Positions 24,593 to 38,500 are shown, numbered from the stretch's first letter. The stretch is DNA of 64,000 bases from Macrosoma leucophasiata (GCA_036365455.1 JAWQUS010000030.1:1488001-1552000); one strand, 5' to 3'. The notes: a model not told the origin generated them from the letters alone. Made by a program: numbers and translations.

Positions 24593-24739
24593 ATATTTTC
24601 ATTGATGTAAAAATTAATATAACCAACTGATGCATTTTGTCAGTGCTTTTGCAAATACATATTTGGTAAAGATCTACTACCGCTCTTTAACTAGTAAGTG
24701 TCTACGAGTTTCTTCCCACTCGAGAACCTTTTCGTTTCG

Positions 24740-25140
24740 TACCGCTATAACATAGTATTTTTATTATGTCGTCACCCACAACAAGATTGTTCCCTTGATT
24801 TAGATTTTCTCCAAGTTCATTCTTCTTACTTTTATTTGACAAACCGAGGCTAAAAGGCCTTTTAAAGCAATAAGTTCTCAATTAATTTTCAATCAGTATT
24901 CCCTTGCCACGGTCCTGTATTGAGAATTATTGCGGTATTTACAGACGCAACAATAAAAATAATACGCCGAGCGTATTTTCGAAACACAACCTTAAGAAAC
25001 ATTGTGAGAAGTTAGCAAAATAATAAATTGTACTTATACGCTTAGCTATAACGTAGTATTATTGTTATGTCGTCACCCACAACAAGATTGTTCCCTTGAT
25101 TTAGATTTTCTCCAAGTTCATTCTTACTTTTTTTTGACAA
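24740..25140. repeat. Duplicated block: second copy of 22500-22690, flanked by two copies of a ~100-bp unit
   Basis: TCGTCACCCACAACAAGATT occurs at about 24768 and 25068 on either side of the 190-bp copy, so the block is a tandem-type arrangement. Confidence 0.8.
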
Positions 25141-25212
25141 TCCCCGAATTATAGGTTGAGAACTGCATGGGCCGAAATAAATTATATCGATGACATAAAT
25201 TACATTGTTTTA

Positions 25213-25437
25213 TTAAACAACTCGACGACTTTTCCTAGTGCGTATACGGATCAACTTAAAAACAAGGCGGTCAAGGTTAGCAGAGTCTAGCACGATCCGA
25301 GCATAAATTCGTGCAGTACGGATTGACTTCAAAGATTCGAACTGGCGAGCATCATGGATTAGGTTTATGATGGATAGTGCACCGCCAACTATCGATTTAA
25401 TGACGAAAAAGATTTGCATCGCGTACAAATATATCAT
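25213..25437 (-). other. Unrecognised 74-aa open frame downstream of chico
   Basis: It encodes a basic, helical-looking peptide with DARQFESLKSIRTARIYARI. It has no known motif, no clear start context, and lies in the presumed 3' UTR. It is probably not a gene. Confidence 0.15.
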
Positions 25438-26331
25438 TTTACTTCATTGTAAGCTGACTTTTGACGCCATGATCGATGACGCATCTAACGGTGACGATTT
25501 GGAATAACTTGTTTACGTAAATGACCTTGTGTTTGAGCCCGAGGGTGAGCTTGCGTAAGATAACTCATTCTATGTTCGACAGTGACATTCAGTTTCCTTT
25601 CTTCACAAAGACTTCAACAAGCCCAGAAGCACGATGACTATTTATCATTCTGAAGCGAGTAGCTCACGAAGCCACACCGTACCGACACGCCTTAAAATTA
25701 AATGGCAGTTAAATTACTTACGATAACACTCCACGCCACTGCACTACCTAACCTAGCCGCCAGATGAAGTAGGATATAGTCAAATATAACGTTCGGAAGC
25801 TGTTTCGAGGCGCGCAAAACGGCGACAGCGTTTTATAGCACGTGCGGCGAATTGAAACAAAATCGAAACACGAATACTGTAGTAAATAAAATAGAAGTCG
25901 ATAAAATCCGGAATATCAACCGCACCCGTCGGCGACGTTCCCAATTTTATCACATTTCTCGTTCAAAACACATTTTCATTTGACATCGAACAACTAGCTG
26001 CGCACCGCCACGTTTTATAGCAAAAGTGAGGATCATCATCACGGCGATATAAAAATATAGAACTTTACAGGCGCTACACAAATCTCCTCGCACACTTTTC
26101 GTACGGCGAAGGCGATACCCTCCGTCGTCGCTGCGAATAAATTAGTTAGATATCGCGTCAATTTCAATCGGGACCCCTTCGAGACCGATCGCGCCGAGGC
26201 GCCGCGGGCGAAGTTTGACTTCGACCGGCGGCTTCGATTCCGGAGCCCGTCGAGCTTCTCGGAAGCGAGCTTAGCCTACACGCCGGGGGCGGGGTGGGCC
26301 GGGGGGGGGCCGGGGGCCGCGGTCGGGGGGC

Positions 26332-26543
26332 CTACGTGGCGTCGGCGGCGCTCCTCAGGAAGTCTATCTGCGTGTAGAGGCGGTGGGAGGGCGCGGCGGG
26401 CGGCCGCCGGGGCTCCAGGTCCAGCGCCGCGTAGTGCAGCCCCGACGTGCCCGACGTGCCCGACGTGCCCGACGTGCCCGCGGCCGGCGCGCTTGTCGTG
26501 CTCGGGGGTGCGACCGTGTAGCCCGACGTGCTGGTTTCGGGCG
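26332..26543 (-). CDS. chico: chico exon 12: C-terminus (aa 836-905)
   Basis: The acceptor ATTGCAG precedes 26543. The exon encodes APETSTSGYTVAPP, four TSG repeats (9-bp DNA repeat), GLHYAALDLEPRR and HRLYTQIDFLRSAADAT, with TAG at 26334-26332. The Y..LDL and Y..IDF motifs are the usual IRS C-terminal SH2 ligands. This frame has no internal Met, so it is easy to miss. Confidence 0.94.
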
Positions 26544-29500
26544 CTGCAATTGCATGTATTTTTTTTTTTTAATTTCATTCGGGGGAAAGAAAAATGAAAA
26601 CGGGATATTATTAATGATTAAACGAACTTCCTGTGCGTGGAGTTCAATGTAAAGAAAAGATTAGTAAGTATTTAAAGACAATGTAGTAACGCTTAGGTAT
26701 ACATATGATCAGTGGCGATTTCTCTAAGATGGCACCCGCCATACCATGATTTTTAAGCATTAAAATGTAAATAATCATATTATTATATTTCCAACCTAAT
26801 TACTTAGAACTATGTACTTTAAATAATTGCATTTTACGAGCGCTGCGGTCTTCTATCACGAACGCAACTCGCGATAGTTGTCGCGTTCGGTCGGTCGACG
26901 CCGAACGCGGCCGACGCGAGCGATGCGCTTCTACCGGCGCACGCGGAGTCCATACAAAGTCGTTCGCCGCCCGCGCCCCACCCCCTCAATCGCCTAGTAC
27001 TACTCACGGAGTTTGAAGCGCGGGTCTGGCGCTGTGAATGGCGCACTACCTAACGATTTTCGCATGTTTTACGTGATAGTGTAGATTTGTGATAATGTTT
27101 GTTACGTTTTCTATCTTTCTATTAATTTAATTGACTTTTTATTTAGTAATTAACCCTAAAATCACGAAAAAATATGAGCTTTTTCATACAATAACGATAA
27201 TTTTAAATTGTATGAAATTTCTATTTTGCAAAGTAGGTAGGTACGTTCCTTAGTGAAAGACTGAAAGTTGTTTAGATTGACCGTCTGAAAAAACGGTTTT
27301 CAGGATTTGCGCACTTAACACTACATTCTGGGCGCGTCGTCAGTTAAAACTGTGCATTTATGATTCGCCATTGACGATCAAATTTTAGTTTTACGTCAGT
27401 CCGACTGATCAGTTTAACTGATCGTCAATGGGGGCTATAACAAAAGCTGGAGCCACCCCAATTATAATCACCAGAAATCGCCACTGCATATGATATAGGC
27501 GCGTGTCGTATGGAGCGACGGGCGAGTCGAGCGGACCTCGGGAATATCAACTACAACGGACGGTGTCCAAACGATAAATATGAAAAATCCTTCACCTCTA
27601 TCGAGATCCGGCGGGCGCACGATAGTCTTGAGCGCGGTGGGGTTGCCCGCCACGTCCCTGTCCCGCTCCCGCAGCAGCGTGACGTACTGCGGCGACGAGG
27701 GGACCTCCCGCGCGGGACTGCGTCTCGCCTCCGGGCTCCGGCCGTCCTCCGACGTCTCGCGCACCGTCGACAGCGCGTGATGGCCGTCGTCGACGTCGTC
27801 GTCGTCGTCGTCGAACTCGGGCGAGGCGGGCGAGTCGAGAGACAGCGGGAATATGGTCTGGGATCCGAGCGGAGTGGGCGCTCGGGAGCCGCGTCTGGTG
27901 TCGTCGGGCGAGGTGTTGCGCGGCTTGGGGCGCGGGTGCTGGATGGCGATGGGGCGCGAGCGGTTGTAGGACATCTCCACGTAGCCGTCGGGGGTGCCGG
28001 CGGGGGCGGGGGGGCCGGGGGGGCCGGCGGGGCCGGTGGGGGCACTGGCCCCCGCGGCGTGGGGCGTGAGGTCGCCGGGCCGCATCTCGACGTAGCCGGC
28101 GTTGCGCGGCGACATGTCGACGTACTCGTCCACGTTGCGTCGCTCCCGCTCCGAGTAGGCGGGCGGCGTGCGCGCCACCAGCGACTAGAACGACGCAACA
28201 TAAGCGTTGTATTGTAGGATTACGTTGAGGAATACTAATAAGCTACTATAACCGATTTTCTCGATGGATCGTTGCTCCTTTTAAATTACACAATATAATA
28301 TATAAAAAAATATTAAGACGACGATGAATTGGAAAAGTTTCAAACTAAAATGACGTCCTTATGACGCCGGCATGGACAGGGACAGAGGAGCCAACGGCGA
28401 GCTTACGCTTCAGGCGCGTCTATCGCTTCTCGGAGATTGCGATATTCGGGGTTCTTTATTAGACTCGGACTTATTACAATTTTTTCGGCGAGTACCTGGG
28501 AAGCTTGGAGAGTTGATGAAATTCTAGCATGACAAAAACGCTCGTTTGCAATAGTGAACACCCTGGAGGCCGGCGTGGACGGCGTGGCGGGTGCAACGGG
28601 CATGGCGGGCGTAGGGATGAACGACGCGGAGATATTCCGGTTCCACATCGGAATCGCAGTAGTAGCAAGACTCACCTTAACAGCAGATGAATCGTTGAAG
28701 TTTAACACCGTATAGACCTTATGGCGTCGGCTCTATTGACCCGAAGGCATTCAGCACGAGGAACAACTACATACCTAGACTTATTTTCATCGTATTTGCA
28801 AAGCAAAAAAAAAACGATTGTTTAAAAAAGTAACTCACCTTGGAAGCGGGCGAGTTGGAAAAATCCAACACCATGTGATCCTCGTGGTGCGCCCTGGAGG
28901 CGGGCGCGGCGGGCGTGGCGGGCGTGGCGGGCGCGGCGGAGGCGAGCGGCGTGGCGGGCGTGGCGGGCGCGGCGGGCGCGGCGGGAGTGGCGGGCGCGGG
29001 CAGCGAGGGCGCGGAGGTGTTGCGGCGGCGGGCGCCGGCGCTGTAGGCGCGCAGGCGCGCGGGCTCGGGGCGCGCGCTGGCCGGCCGCGAGCCCACGCTG
29101 TAGGCGCGCGTCGACCGCTCCTCCGATATGTGCGACGTCGCCGGCTCCAGTTGGTACTCGCTGCGGAATATTTTTAGAATAAGTGCACTATCGATCTCAA
29201 GACTAGAGATTAAAGTAAGATTAGATTATTTTTTAGTTTATGAAAATGATTCATGACTCCAATATTTCTAAGTATTATTTTCTTGTCAGCCTACTTCTGA
29301 ATTTGATCTTAAATGAACCAAAATATGCTTAATACGATATAGAGGAGCAGACATATTTCACGATTTCCGAGTTTTTTTTTATGTTATGGAAGTGGCAAAC
29401 AAGCACGCAGTTCACATCGATGTTAAGAGATGACTGCAGCCTATAGACACCCACACAAAGACCGAGGTCAAAATACAGATGCGTTACCACTCCTGAGGCT

Positions 29501-32500
29501 ATTATGCCTCTGTGCCGGAAATTACAGGACCGTACAAAAGTTAACCCTATAGTAAAAGTTATTCATTATGATCATCAATAAAACAACATTATCAAATTTG
29601 AATAGTGTCTTGAAAATTACCTCGTATATTAAACCGTCAACTCCAAGAAACCCCCGGCGGCGTATGAGCAAATTGAATTCAATTGCCATATTTTTCTCGT
29701 GAGCTGACAGGTTAAGCTCGAGAATATGAAAGTGAATAAACATTATGAGCGTAAATACCTAAACCGGGGGTCAGTGGAAGGCGTGCCGCTGCACACGGAG
29801 CCGCTCGAGGACACGAAGCCCGGCGGCTCGTGTCCGGGCGCCATGGGCAAGTAGCCCTGCACCGCCACCTCCACCTCGGCCTCCTCCGCGCCCATGGACG
29901 ACGTGCGCGAGTGCGCTATCGAGCTGCCGCGCGTCGTCATACTGCAACACACAAGCATGATACTGGACGCACAGAGCGACGCGGGCCACCGGCCGCCGGC
30001 GGACCGGAGGGGAGTAGCCATAGCGTGTATTACCGATGGAAAATAGCCTGTCATTTTTTTCGGGGGGAAATGCGTGCGACACACACGCACACTACAAAAA
30101 TCGTCTATTACTAAGAAACTCACACTTTGTCTTTAACAAAATACAGAAACAATTTCACGCACACATTTAAACATCTAGGCGACAGGCGTAGGTCATTTGG
30201 TCTTGTACTTTGACAGAGGGGAAAGCCTGCATATGGCTACTCCCCTCCGTGTTGCTCTATGACAGGATGCAATGACATTAAAAAAAATAAGAATATTTTT
30301 GAGCATTGTATACCTATAACATGTAGATCAGTGATTCCCAAAGTGGTCCAGGTGGACCTCCTGGGTTCTATGGGAAATTTGATGGGGTCTAAATAATGGG
30401 GACCACATATTAGGCAGTTAGCGAAACGTCTGAGTGCCGCAGCTTATGCTGTTCGAAAAATTAGGCAATTAACTGATATAGACACTGCAAGACTTGTTTA
30501 TTTTAGCTATTTTCACAGTGTCATGTCCTATGGTATTTTATTGTGGGGTCGAGCGGCTGACATACAATCAATTTTTGTATTACAAAAGAGGGCCATTAGA
30601 GCGATGTATAACTTACGTAGTCGTGATTCTTTGAAAGAACTATTTAAAGAAATAAATATAATGACAGTCCCTTGCCATTACATTTATGAAAATATACTTT
30701 TCGCGAGGAAAAATCTACATCTGTTTGATAAAATCTCCGATAGGCATAGTTATAATACGAGGAATAAGAACAAGTTGTCTCTGCCAAGTTTTCGACTGAC
30801 GAAAACTAATACATCTTTCCTAAAATATAGTGTAGAATTTTATAACAAGATCCCAGCCGGGATTGCTGAACTCACCGATGGTAAATTCAAAGCATTAATT
30901 AAACGCATTCTATGTAAAAAGGCTTACTATAAACTCGAGGACTATCTCAAGGATAGAAATGTTTGGCTAAATGCTGATCTAGCTCCACAAAGGTGTTAAA
31001 TATAATAATCAAAGTGTAATGTTGATATTGTATTGTTAATTTTAAGCTTGTTTAAATTATGGAAAATTGTAAAAATATGCCTAAGAGATATTTTTAAAAG
31101 AGCCGACTGAGTTTTTTCCGGCAAGTTTTTCTCAGATCATATTGGCCTTTGGAACTTTGCCGGTGAATGACAAAGAATGACTCTTTTTCTTTTCTTTTTA
31201 CTCTTTGTTATCAGTTTGTAAAGGGGAAAAGAGACATTTTACTGATATACTTTTTACATTAGTTTATGACATTTAGTTTTATCTTAGTGATATTCTTGAC
31301 TTTACATATATTTTTTATCTTGTTTGACATGTATATCAATTGTTATTCGCTTTAATTTATTTTGTTTGTTTTTGACGTGTCATAAGAGGTGCCTGTCACC
31401 CTAAATGAATAAATGAGTTTCTGATTCTGATTCTGATTCTGATTAAAAATGGGATATATGGGAAAGTGATATAAATGTAGCAAGGGAGTCCACCGAAACC
31501 AGAAAAAAGATTGAAAGGGGTCTACAAGAAAAATAGTTTGGGGACCTCTGATTGTAGATAAAGTAAACATTTTTTTTCAAAGTAACTAAGCCAATTTACT
31601 TATTTTCTAACTCAATTCTCAGTTACGCGAACTTAACGTAAAAAAAATGCTCACCTCATAAAATCCCGGGTAACACGGTCCGTATCACAGCTATCAGGTT
31701 CCTCAGGTATACGCCCATTGCGATACCACTCCGATACTGAGTCGATATCATCGCGAGATGAATCCAATCCTACAACAAATATTTATTACTAGCTGATTGG
31801 CAGGAACGTTGTTCTGCCATACAATTAACGTTCATCCTAGCCCATACAAAATATGTCTTTTTTTAACTGAAAAGCGGGACGAATATCAATGTATGACGGG
31901 AAATTTATACGAAAAAAAAAATTAATTACAACTAGTTTACATCAGATTTTTTCAGGTCAAAATCTAGACGCGTTACCCCTGACGCCTTAGTTGTGTTTCT
32001 GTGATAGTAATTACGGGGCCATACATTACCGTCCAACCGTATCACTATCATTTGGTGGCATACAGATTAGGTGGTAATGCGGTGGTGTTTACGTCCTCGA
32101 GCTTCTATAAATAATGGAACTCTATTATCAGAATATCCTTTCCACTGATCACTTCAGCTGGTTTCAATCCACAGCTGGACAAAATCCATCACCAAAAACA
32201 CCCACAACAGAACAGGGTTGTATTTCGTCATTAAGTTAGAATTAGAAAATGGCATAATCGCCGCGCTTAGCCAGCGGAATGGCGATCGCAATAGCATCAG
32301 TTTTATCGCGAGACGCTTTTGCCCATCGCGCGTTATTGGCATTCCAATTGGCTGCAGTATTTGAATGCTTTAACCGCCATTGTTCGGTTGACTGACTGGA
32401 CTAGCGGAAGGATTTTGCTCCACTATTGGGGGTCATCACGTTCCGACGTCTGCCACTCACCATCAACGATATCGTTGTGCCGCAGCATCGGTCGCTCCAC

Positions 32501-35500
32501 TTCGAAGGAGGAAGACGCGCGCGACGGCATACTGTCGCAGCGGTTGCGCAGCGTGCCCGCATCTGCCGACAAACGTCGCGCTAGTTACCACACGCTCGTG
32601 CGAACCGGGAGACTTTTTACAAATTAAAAAAGAGTAGCGAAACAATAGCAGCTCGATTCTTTTTCGATGGAGTTTTCTTGAATAATTTGTATATTTACAA
32701 AAACTATAAATATAACGATATGAAGATTTTCTTGACTGTGTACAAGACTCTAGATAGACGGACTGCATTTCTATAAAATTGCACTTCGGCTACAAATCTG
32801 CAGTCAGGGTGCAATAAAACTGTACCTACTTTGATTGCAGTTACTCTTACTAACTAAACGATTATACAACGAATCGATAGATTTTTGAATGTTTTACAGT
32901 GGCAATCAAGCATGCAGTTCACGTTGATGTTAAGTGATGACTGCTGCCTATAGACACCCACACAAAGACCAAGGTCAAAATGCAGATGCGTTACCACTCC
33001 TGAGGCCTAAGGTGTTTTGCCTCTGTGCCGGAAATTACAGGGCCGTACATTACCACCTGACCGGAACACGATAGTGCTGAACACTACCTAGTAGTAACAC
33101 ACTACAATACCATTTAGCGGCAAGTATATTAGGTAATGCGGTGGTGCCTACGCCTGCGAACTCCAATTGTAGACACGCGAACTACATTTCTACTACACTG
33201 CGACTGCTGATGTGCAGTTTGAATGCAGTTAATCTTCTGCATTCAAACTCGCATTTCCGTTACTATCATAAATTTTTTTTATTCTCTTTTTAAAGAGCTT
33301 GGTCAAAGACCATGACGCTCTATACGTTCGAATGAACTACATTCTTCGTTATAAAAAAAAAATAAGTAAACAACATTAGCTCATTGACAATTGATAAAGT
33401 TGCAACAGTATTCTGGCGTCATCCGTAGTAGGGTCTGCCAGGACACTGTTGCAATGTCCTATTTCTAGTGTGAAGCCCGGCGATGAGCCTCACCCCGAAC
33501 ACATTCAACCAAAATATGGTATACGTCTTCCACTTTACCACATATACTACAATTAGGGGTATCAGATTGATTCATTAAGAATTTAACTTATTATTTTGTT
33601 TAATAAAATGTTATATTGTGTTTGGTAGAGCAATATGTTTTACTGGTGGTAGAGCTCCAGTGACGGAGCTCGCGGGCGTAGGCACCACCGCATTACCTGA
33701 TTTACTTGCCGCTAAATGGTAGTGTTCAGCACTATCGTGTTCCGGTCAGGTGGTAATGTACGGCCCTGTAATTTCCGGCACAGAGACATAACACCTTAGG
33801 CCTCAGGAGTGGTAACGCATTTGCATTTTGACCTTGGTCTTTGTGTGGGTGTCTATAGGCTGCAGTCATCACTTAACATCAATGTGAACTGCATGCTTGT
33901 TTGCCACTTCAATTACATAAAAAAGCAAATAAATACTGCTCACTAATCAGTAAAGCTTTCTTTTTTGTTTTCGTTGTAAAAGAATTCAAATCGTGGTTTT
34001 TAAAAAAACTCCATATCAAAAGATAGCCCTATCTAAGATAGTCAATTCTTAACTTTGAAACAGTAAAAGCATTGTACAAGATTGGTATAAGTCTCCCGGT
34101 TTTTAATTGTATCATGTTACCTGTGGCGTGCATTGCGCATAGGTAAATAGGTAGAGCTCACCTCACCATCTCGTCATAAAAATTAAATCAAATATTAACA
34201 TTAAAAAAATAATTAAATATATTTAAAATCATAAAGAATCATGGCAAGTTTCATACATTGATTTGTACAAAAAAAGTTAGAAAAAGGTACAAGGTAAGAC
34301 GGATTAGAAATATTGTCCAGGGAACCTAAAGAACATTTTCTGGTATTAAAAATATTTTTAAATCACCGGAATAAAAATCGTCTTTCCTAACAACAGTAGA
34401 AGCACTCCATACTTAAGCTCAATTTCAATCTTTTTTATTCCGGAGAGTTTAAAATAATTTAAGTATCAGGAAATGTTGTTTAGGTTCACTGGATAATATT
34501 TCCATGCTGTTTTACCGTGTGCCTTTCTTTTCATTTTTTCTGTACAAATCTTGCCCTGATCCTTTAATTTATTCTTATGTATGTGTATGTATCTTGAATC
34601 CCTAACGGAGTAAGGTGGAGCGCCAGATATTCCGGTCCTGACACACCTCCCCTCACCTAAATATGTTTCTAAAGAAAACAAGTACCCCAACCCAATTCTA
34701 CCGCGAGATACTGAGGTAGGCTCCGCCCGTTCTGCCTATGTGTAATGCACGCCACTGCCTATACATGATCAAATATATAACGTGCCTACACAAATGCCCG
34801 CTTTTATATAAATATAAGGGGGCATTTGTGTGGATATTTTAATCACTAACCCCCTTATTCATAAACGTACATTAGATACGTTTTAGCTATAGAATGCTTT
34901 GTTTTTGTCATGCGCAGGATAGAAAAAGACAAAGGAGAGATTAGCAACACTTTAGCTAAAATACGTTTATGAATAAGGGGGGAAAAATATAACTTGCAAC
35001 AAAAATACCTTAATTTTGAACTTTTACTATGATTGACAACATTTGCAATACTCAATATTATTAGCAATTGACTTTTAAGATAGCAAAAACAATACATGAA
35101 GATGAATGAGCAAATCTATACAAACCTGGAAATAAATTTGAATGGAATTTAAAAAAAATGAGATGAAGATCCTTATTTTCATAACAATAAAATTTTCAGT
35201 CTATACAATTCAAGGTAACGTTAATAATAGCATAGCCGTTAATAATGCATCGAAATTAGTTTATAAATATATTCTATAGGTATACAATAATGTTAATAAA
35301 AATAAATCAAGCTAATAATATGTTATTTGTAACAAAAGGATAATAATATTAATAATATTATTTATATTAAAGCTTTTATTTACATGCATATTTACAAAAA
35401 TGGAATTTTATTGAATAACATAATTTGTTTGTTTAAAAAACACATATAATAATCAGTTTTCACAATGTAAAAGCAATAAAATTTATTAAAACGCACATGC

Positions 35501-38500
35501 ACACATTCTACATTTCATTCTCTTTTCTCGTGAAATTAAAAAAAATATATCATCAAAGGTTAGGTTAAGGCGCGTTCCATTTAACGACCGCAACGATTTT
35601 AACTCCCTTTGTACCCTTCCACCTAAGGCCCGTAGTCGTTGCGAGCGATCGTTCTACGTCATAGATGACGTTACTGTTCGCCACCGCATCGCTCTCACTC
35701 CGACCCGCCAAAAACGCCTGCGGCCAAAAGGCCGCTGAAATTGCCGGTCCACTACTAAACCAGTAGTGGACCGGCAATTTCGGCGGTCGTGTTCGCGAGC
35801 TTTGCGGTCAATAAGTGGAACGCGACCAAAAAAATTAAATCGAGAAATGACATTAATCGATTAGCAACAATATGTCACCATATTGCTACCATAAGGTGCT
35901 TATTTTTGAAATATAATATACTTTTGAATAGCCGAAAATGATTTACTATTTTGTGCTTCGTCTTTCATAGCGTACATGGTGCAGGCCCAAGCTCCATACA
36001 TTTTTAGAACGTATCCTTTATAAACAATTCTTATTAGAATTGGCATGTGTTTTTCGCATATATCCAACTATGAAAGCCTTTCAACAACTATAAAATAAAA
36101 TAAAAATAAAATAAAAATAAAATAAAATACGCTTACACTCACAGCTCCACAGTAGGTATAAACCTGTGTCGTGGGTGCCGTTGTACATATACAACACATA
36201 CACAAACACCCAGACCCGAAACAAATATCTGTAGAGGCCATACAAATATTTGTGCCGGTGCGGGGATCGAACCCGCGACCCTTCGAATCAAACGGTCATC
36301 TCACACCGCTGGACTAACCGGGTCGTCAAATCAACCAAAAACAAAAAGAAACAACTACTATCCATTTTATTTTAAAGAAAAATGGAAAGAAAAATTTTGA
36401 CTTCAGGCGAGACTCGAACTCGCGGCCTACTGGGAATCTAGTCCAGCCGCTCTTCCAATTGATTTGATTACTGAAGGACTTCAGTAGCTCAATTGGAAGA
36501 GCGGCTGGACTAGATTCCCAGTAGGCCGCGAGTTCGAGTCTCGCCTGAAGTCAAATTTTTCTTTCCATTTTTCTTTAAAAATAAAATATATTCCACAAGC
36601 ATGTGTTAATGCGAAATAATATAAAAACAACTACTATCCAGTAAAACCAGTTAATATTGTGCGATGCGAACGCGGGTTAGTAACGTCATAGGTATCAGTG
36701 ATAGGAATATTTAGTGCAATTCAGGCTCAATTATTACACAGCTCACAAACAATTTACTATGATAGGATACGGCCGCGAAATTCTACAATCAGAAAAACGT
36801 ACGAAGTCTTGTCGAGACCCCACGTTTTATATTTACTTTAATATAAAAATAACCTACAGTATCCAAAAAGAAATATTGCACATCGACCTTAAGAAGGAGA
36901 CTTACGTTTATTTCGAGACTGTAGAGCGTTATCTCTTTCGCACACTATCTATGTGACGTTTTTCGACCATTTTGATCAAGTTTTGACCAATACTGACTAT
37001 CAATGCTTACGTAGGCAGTGTGCAGCAGAGATAACGCTCTACGAAGTCGAAACTAGCCGATTGTCTCTTTCGTAGGCTCGATGTGCAATGTTTCGTGCTG
37101 GGTACTTTATTTATGAACTCTGGAAATATAAATATAATTTGTCAAATAAAAGTGACAATATGGCGGCTATTTCAAACTAAGTCGTAAGAAATTCATATTA
37201 CACTTTTACTTTGTGTACTGAATAATATTCATAGATATGTCTGTGATAATATATATTTTTTTATGTAACTGGAGTGGCAAACTAGCATGCAGTTCACATT
37301 GATGTTAGGTAATGACTGCAGCCTATAGACACTTACACAATGACCAAGGTCAAAATGCAGATGCGTTACCACTCCTGAGGCCTAAGGTGTTATGCCTCTG
37401 TGCCGGACATTACAGGGCCGTACATTACCACCTGACCGGAACAAGATAGTGTTGTACACTACCATTTAGCGGCAAGTATATTAGGTAATGCGGTGGAGCC
37501 TACGCCCGCGAGCTCCGTCACTGGAGTCCATTAAAACAAGTTTCCAAAATATCGCTTCCAAGTACGATAATCCATATTAAAATGTTATGTATATATTTTC
37601 ACGCAAATTTCCTCACGGGGTCGGCAGAATTATGTTATGAATTTGCCAAACAAGCATACAGTTTACATTGGCACATCATAGCAAGGGAATACTGTATTCC
37701 ATTAAAACCCTGCCACTTCTGAGGCCTAAGTTGCAATCCGCAGAGATCGTATCTGTGCCGTAAAAAATAACCTATATTCAACGTGAAATGCCGCAAAATT
37801 GCACTAGCGAGTCCGATCACAAAGATACATACTCTTGTTGTGGGCCGGCGACAGTTTGGAGAGGCGGGTGCCGGTGCTCGCGCGCCGCGCACCTGTCCCC
37901 TTCTTCGGCGCGTCCGTGCCGTTCACGCACTTCATCGACGAGTGCATCACCACCCTGTCCGATATCCTGTCCACCTCCTCGCCCGTCAAGGGCTCGGACT
38001 GTGTCCTCGAGTGCGCGATCTTCAGATCTTGGAACTGCGGACAGCCGGTCGGCAACGACCACGTCCTATTGTGGTTTTTGAACCGCGGCGGGTCGGGTTT
38101 ATCTGTAGTTAGTGTGTTATTCGGCGGTTGGTCGGCTGTGGAAGACAATGATAAGCGACACGTAAAACATATGGCACCAAGCGTCGCCCGGTGCGATGGG
38201 TTTGTTACTGTGATTGGACGATGGTAGATTTTACTGATTTTTAAGTCTTGTTTAGCTTACTCAAAACGAATGCTGTTTTTTTTAACTAACTAAAAGAAAA
38301 TAGAATACAAATGGTATTATTTAAGAAGTTCTACTATTGTCCATTTATGTTATGTCAAAACAAACGTACGACACGCGTTTTTTCAATATTAGGTAGAGCG
38401 AGAAATATGTTTTTATGCTTGATGGACGCATATAAATTAATAATTAAAGATTATCAAATAGGTATGTATTTAAACGTCAAACATCTTTGATATGTTATAT

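Larger units (their letters stand above)
20930..26331 (-). other. Probable 3' UTR of chico, first poly(A) option
   Basis: Downstream of the chico stop there is no credible ORF for about 5.4 kb. On the - strand an AATAAA lies at 20959-20954, within ATGAAATAAATGTT. Most of the stretch is AT-rich and looks single-copy, except for an inverted-repeat element (23877-24592) and a duplicated block (22500-22690 and 24740-25140). Calling it transcribed is inference. Confidence 0.45.

Noticed and set aside
26276..26578. - strand frame with repeated GHVGHVGH
   Set aside because: It is the wrong frame over chico exon 12. The correct frame is fixed by the splice phase and gives LHYAALDL and LYTQIDF.
27510..28217. 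235-aa + strand frame rich in Arg/Gly/Val
   Set aside because: It is the shadow of the GC-rich chico exon 11 on the other strand. The - strand frame has the YxxM motifs and splice sites.
28818..29177. 119-aa + strand Gly/Arg-rich frame
   Set aside because: It is the antisense of the Pro/Ala/Thr tract of chico exon 10.
36478..36551. Functional tRNA-Ser(AGA)
   Set aside because: There is no long variable arm and the anticodon stem is mismatched. A related SINE tail occurs elsewhere, so it is kept only as a tRNA-like sequence.
37788..38227. Three + strand frames of 97-130 aa
   Set aside because: They are shadows of chico exon 6 on the - strand.
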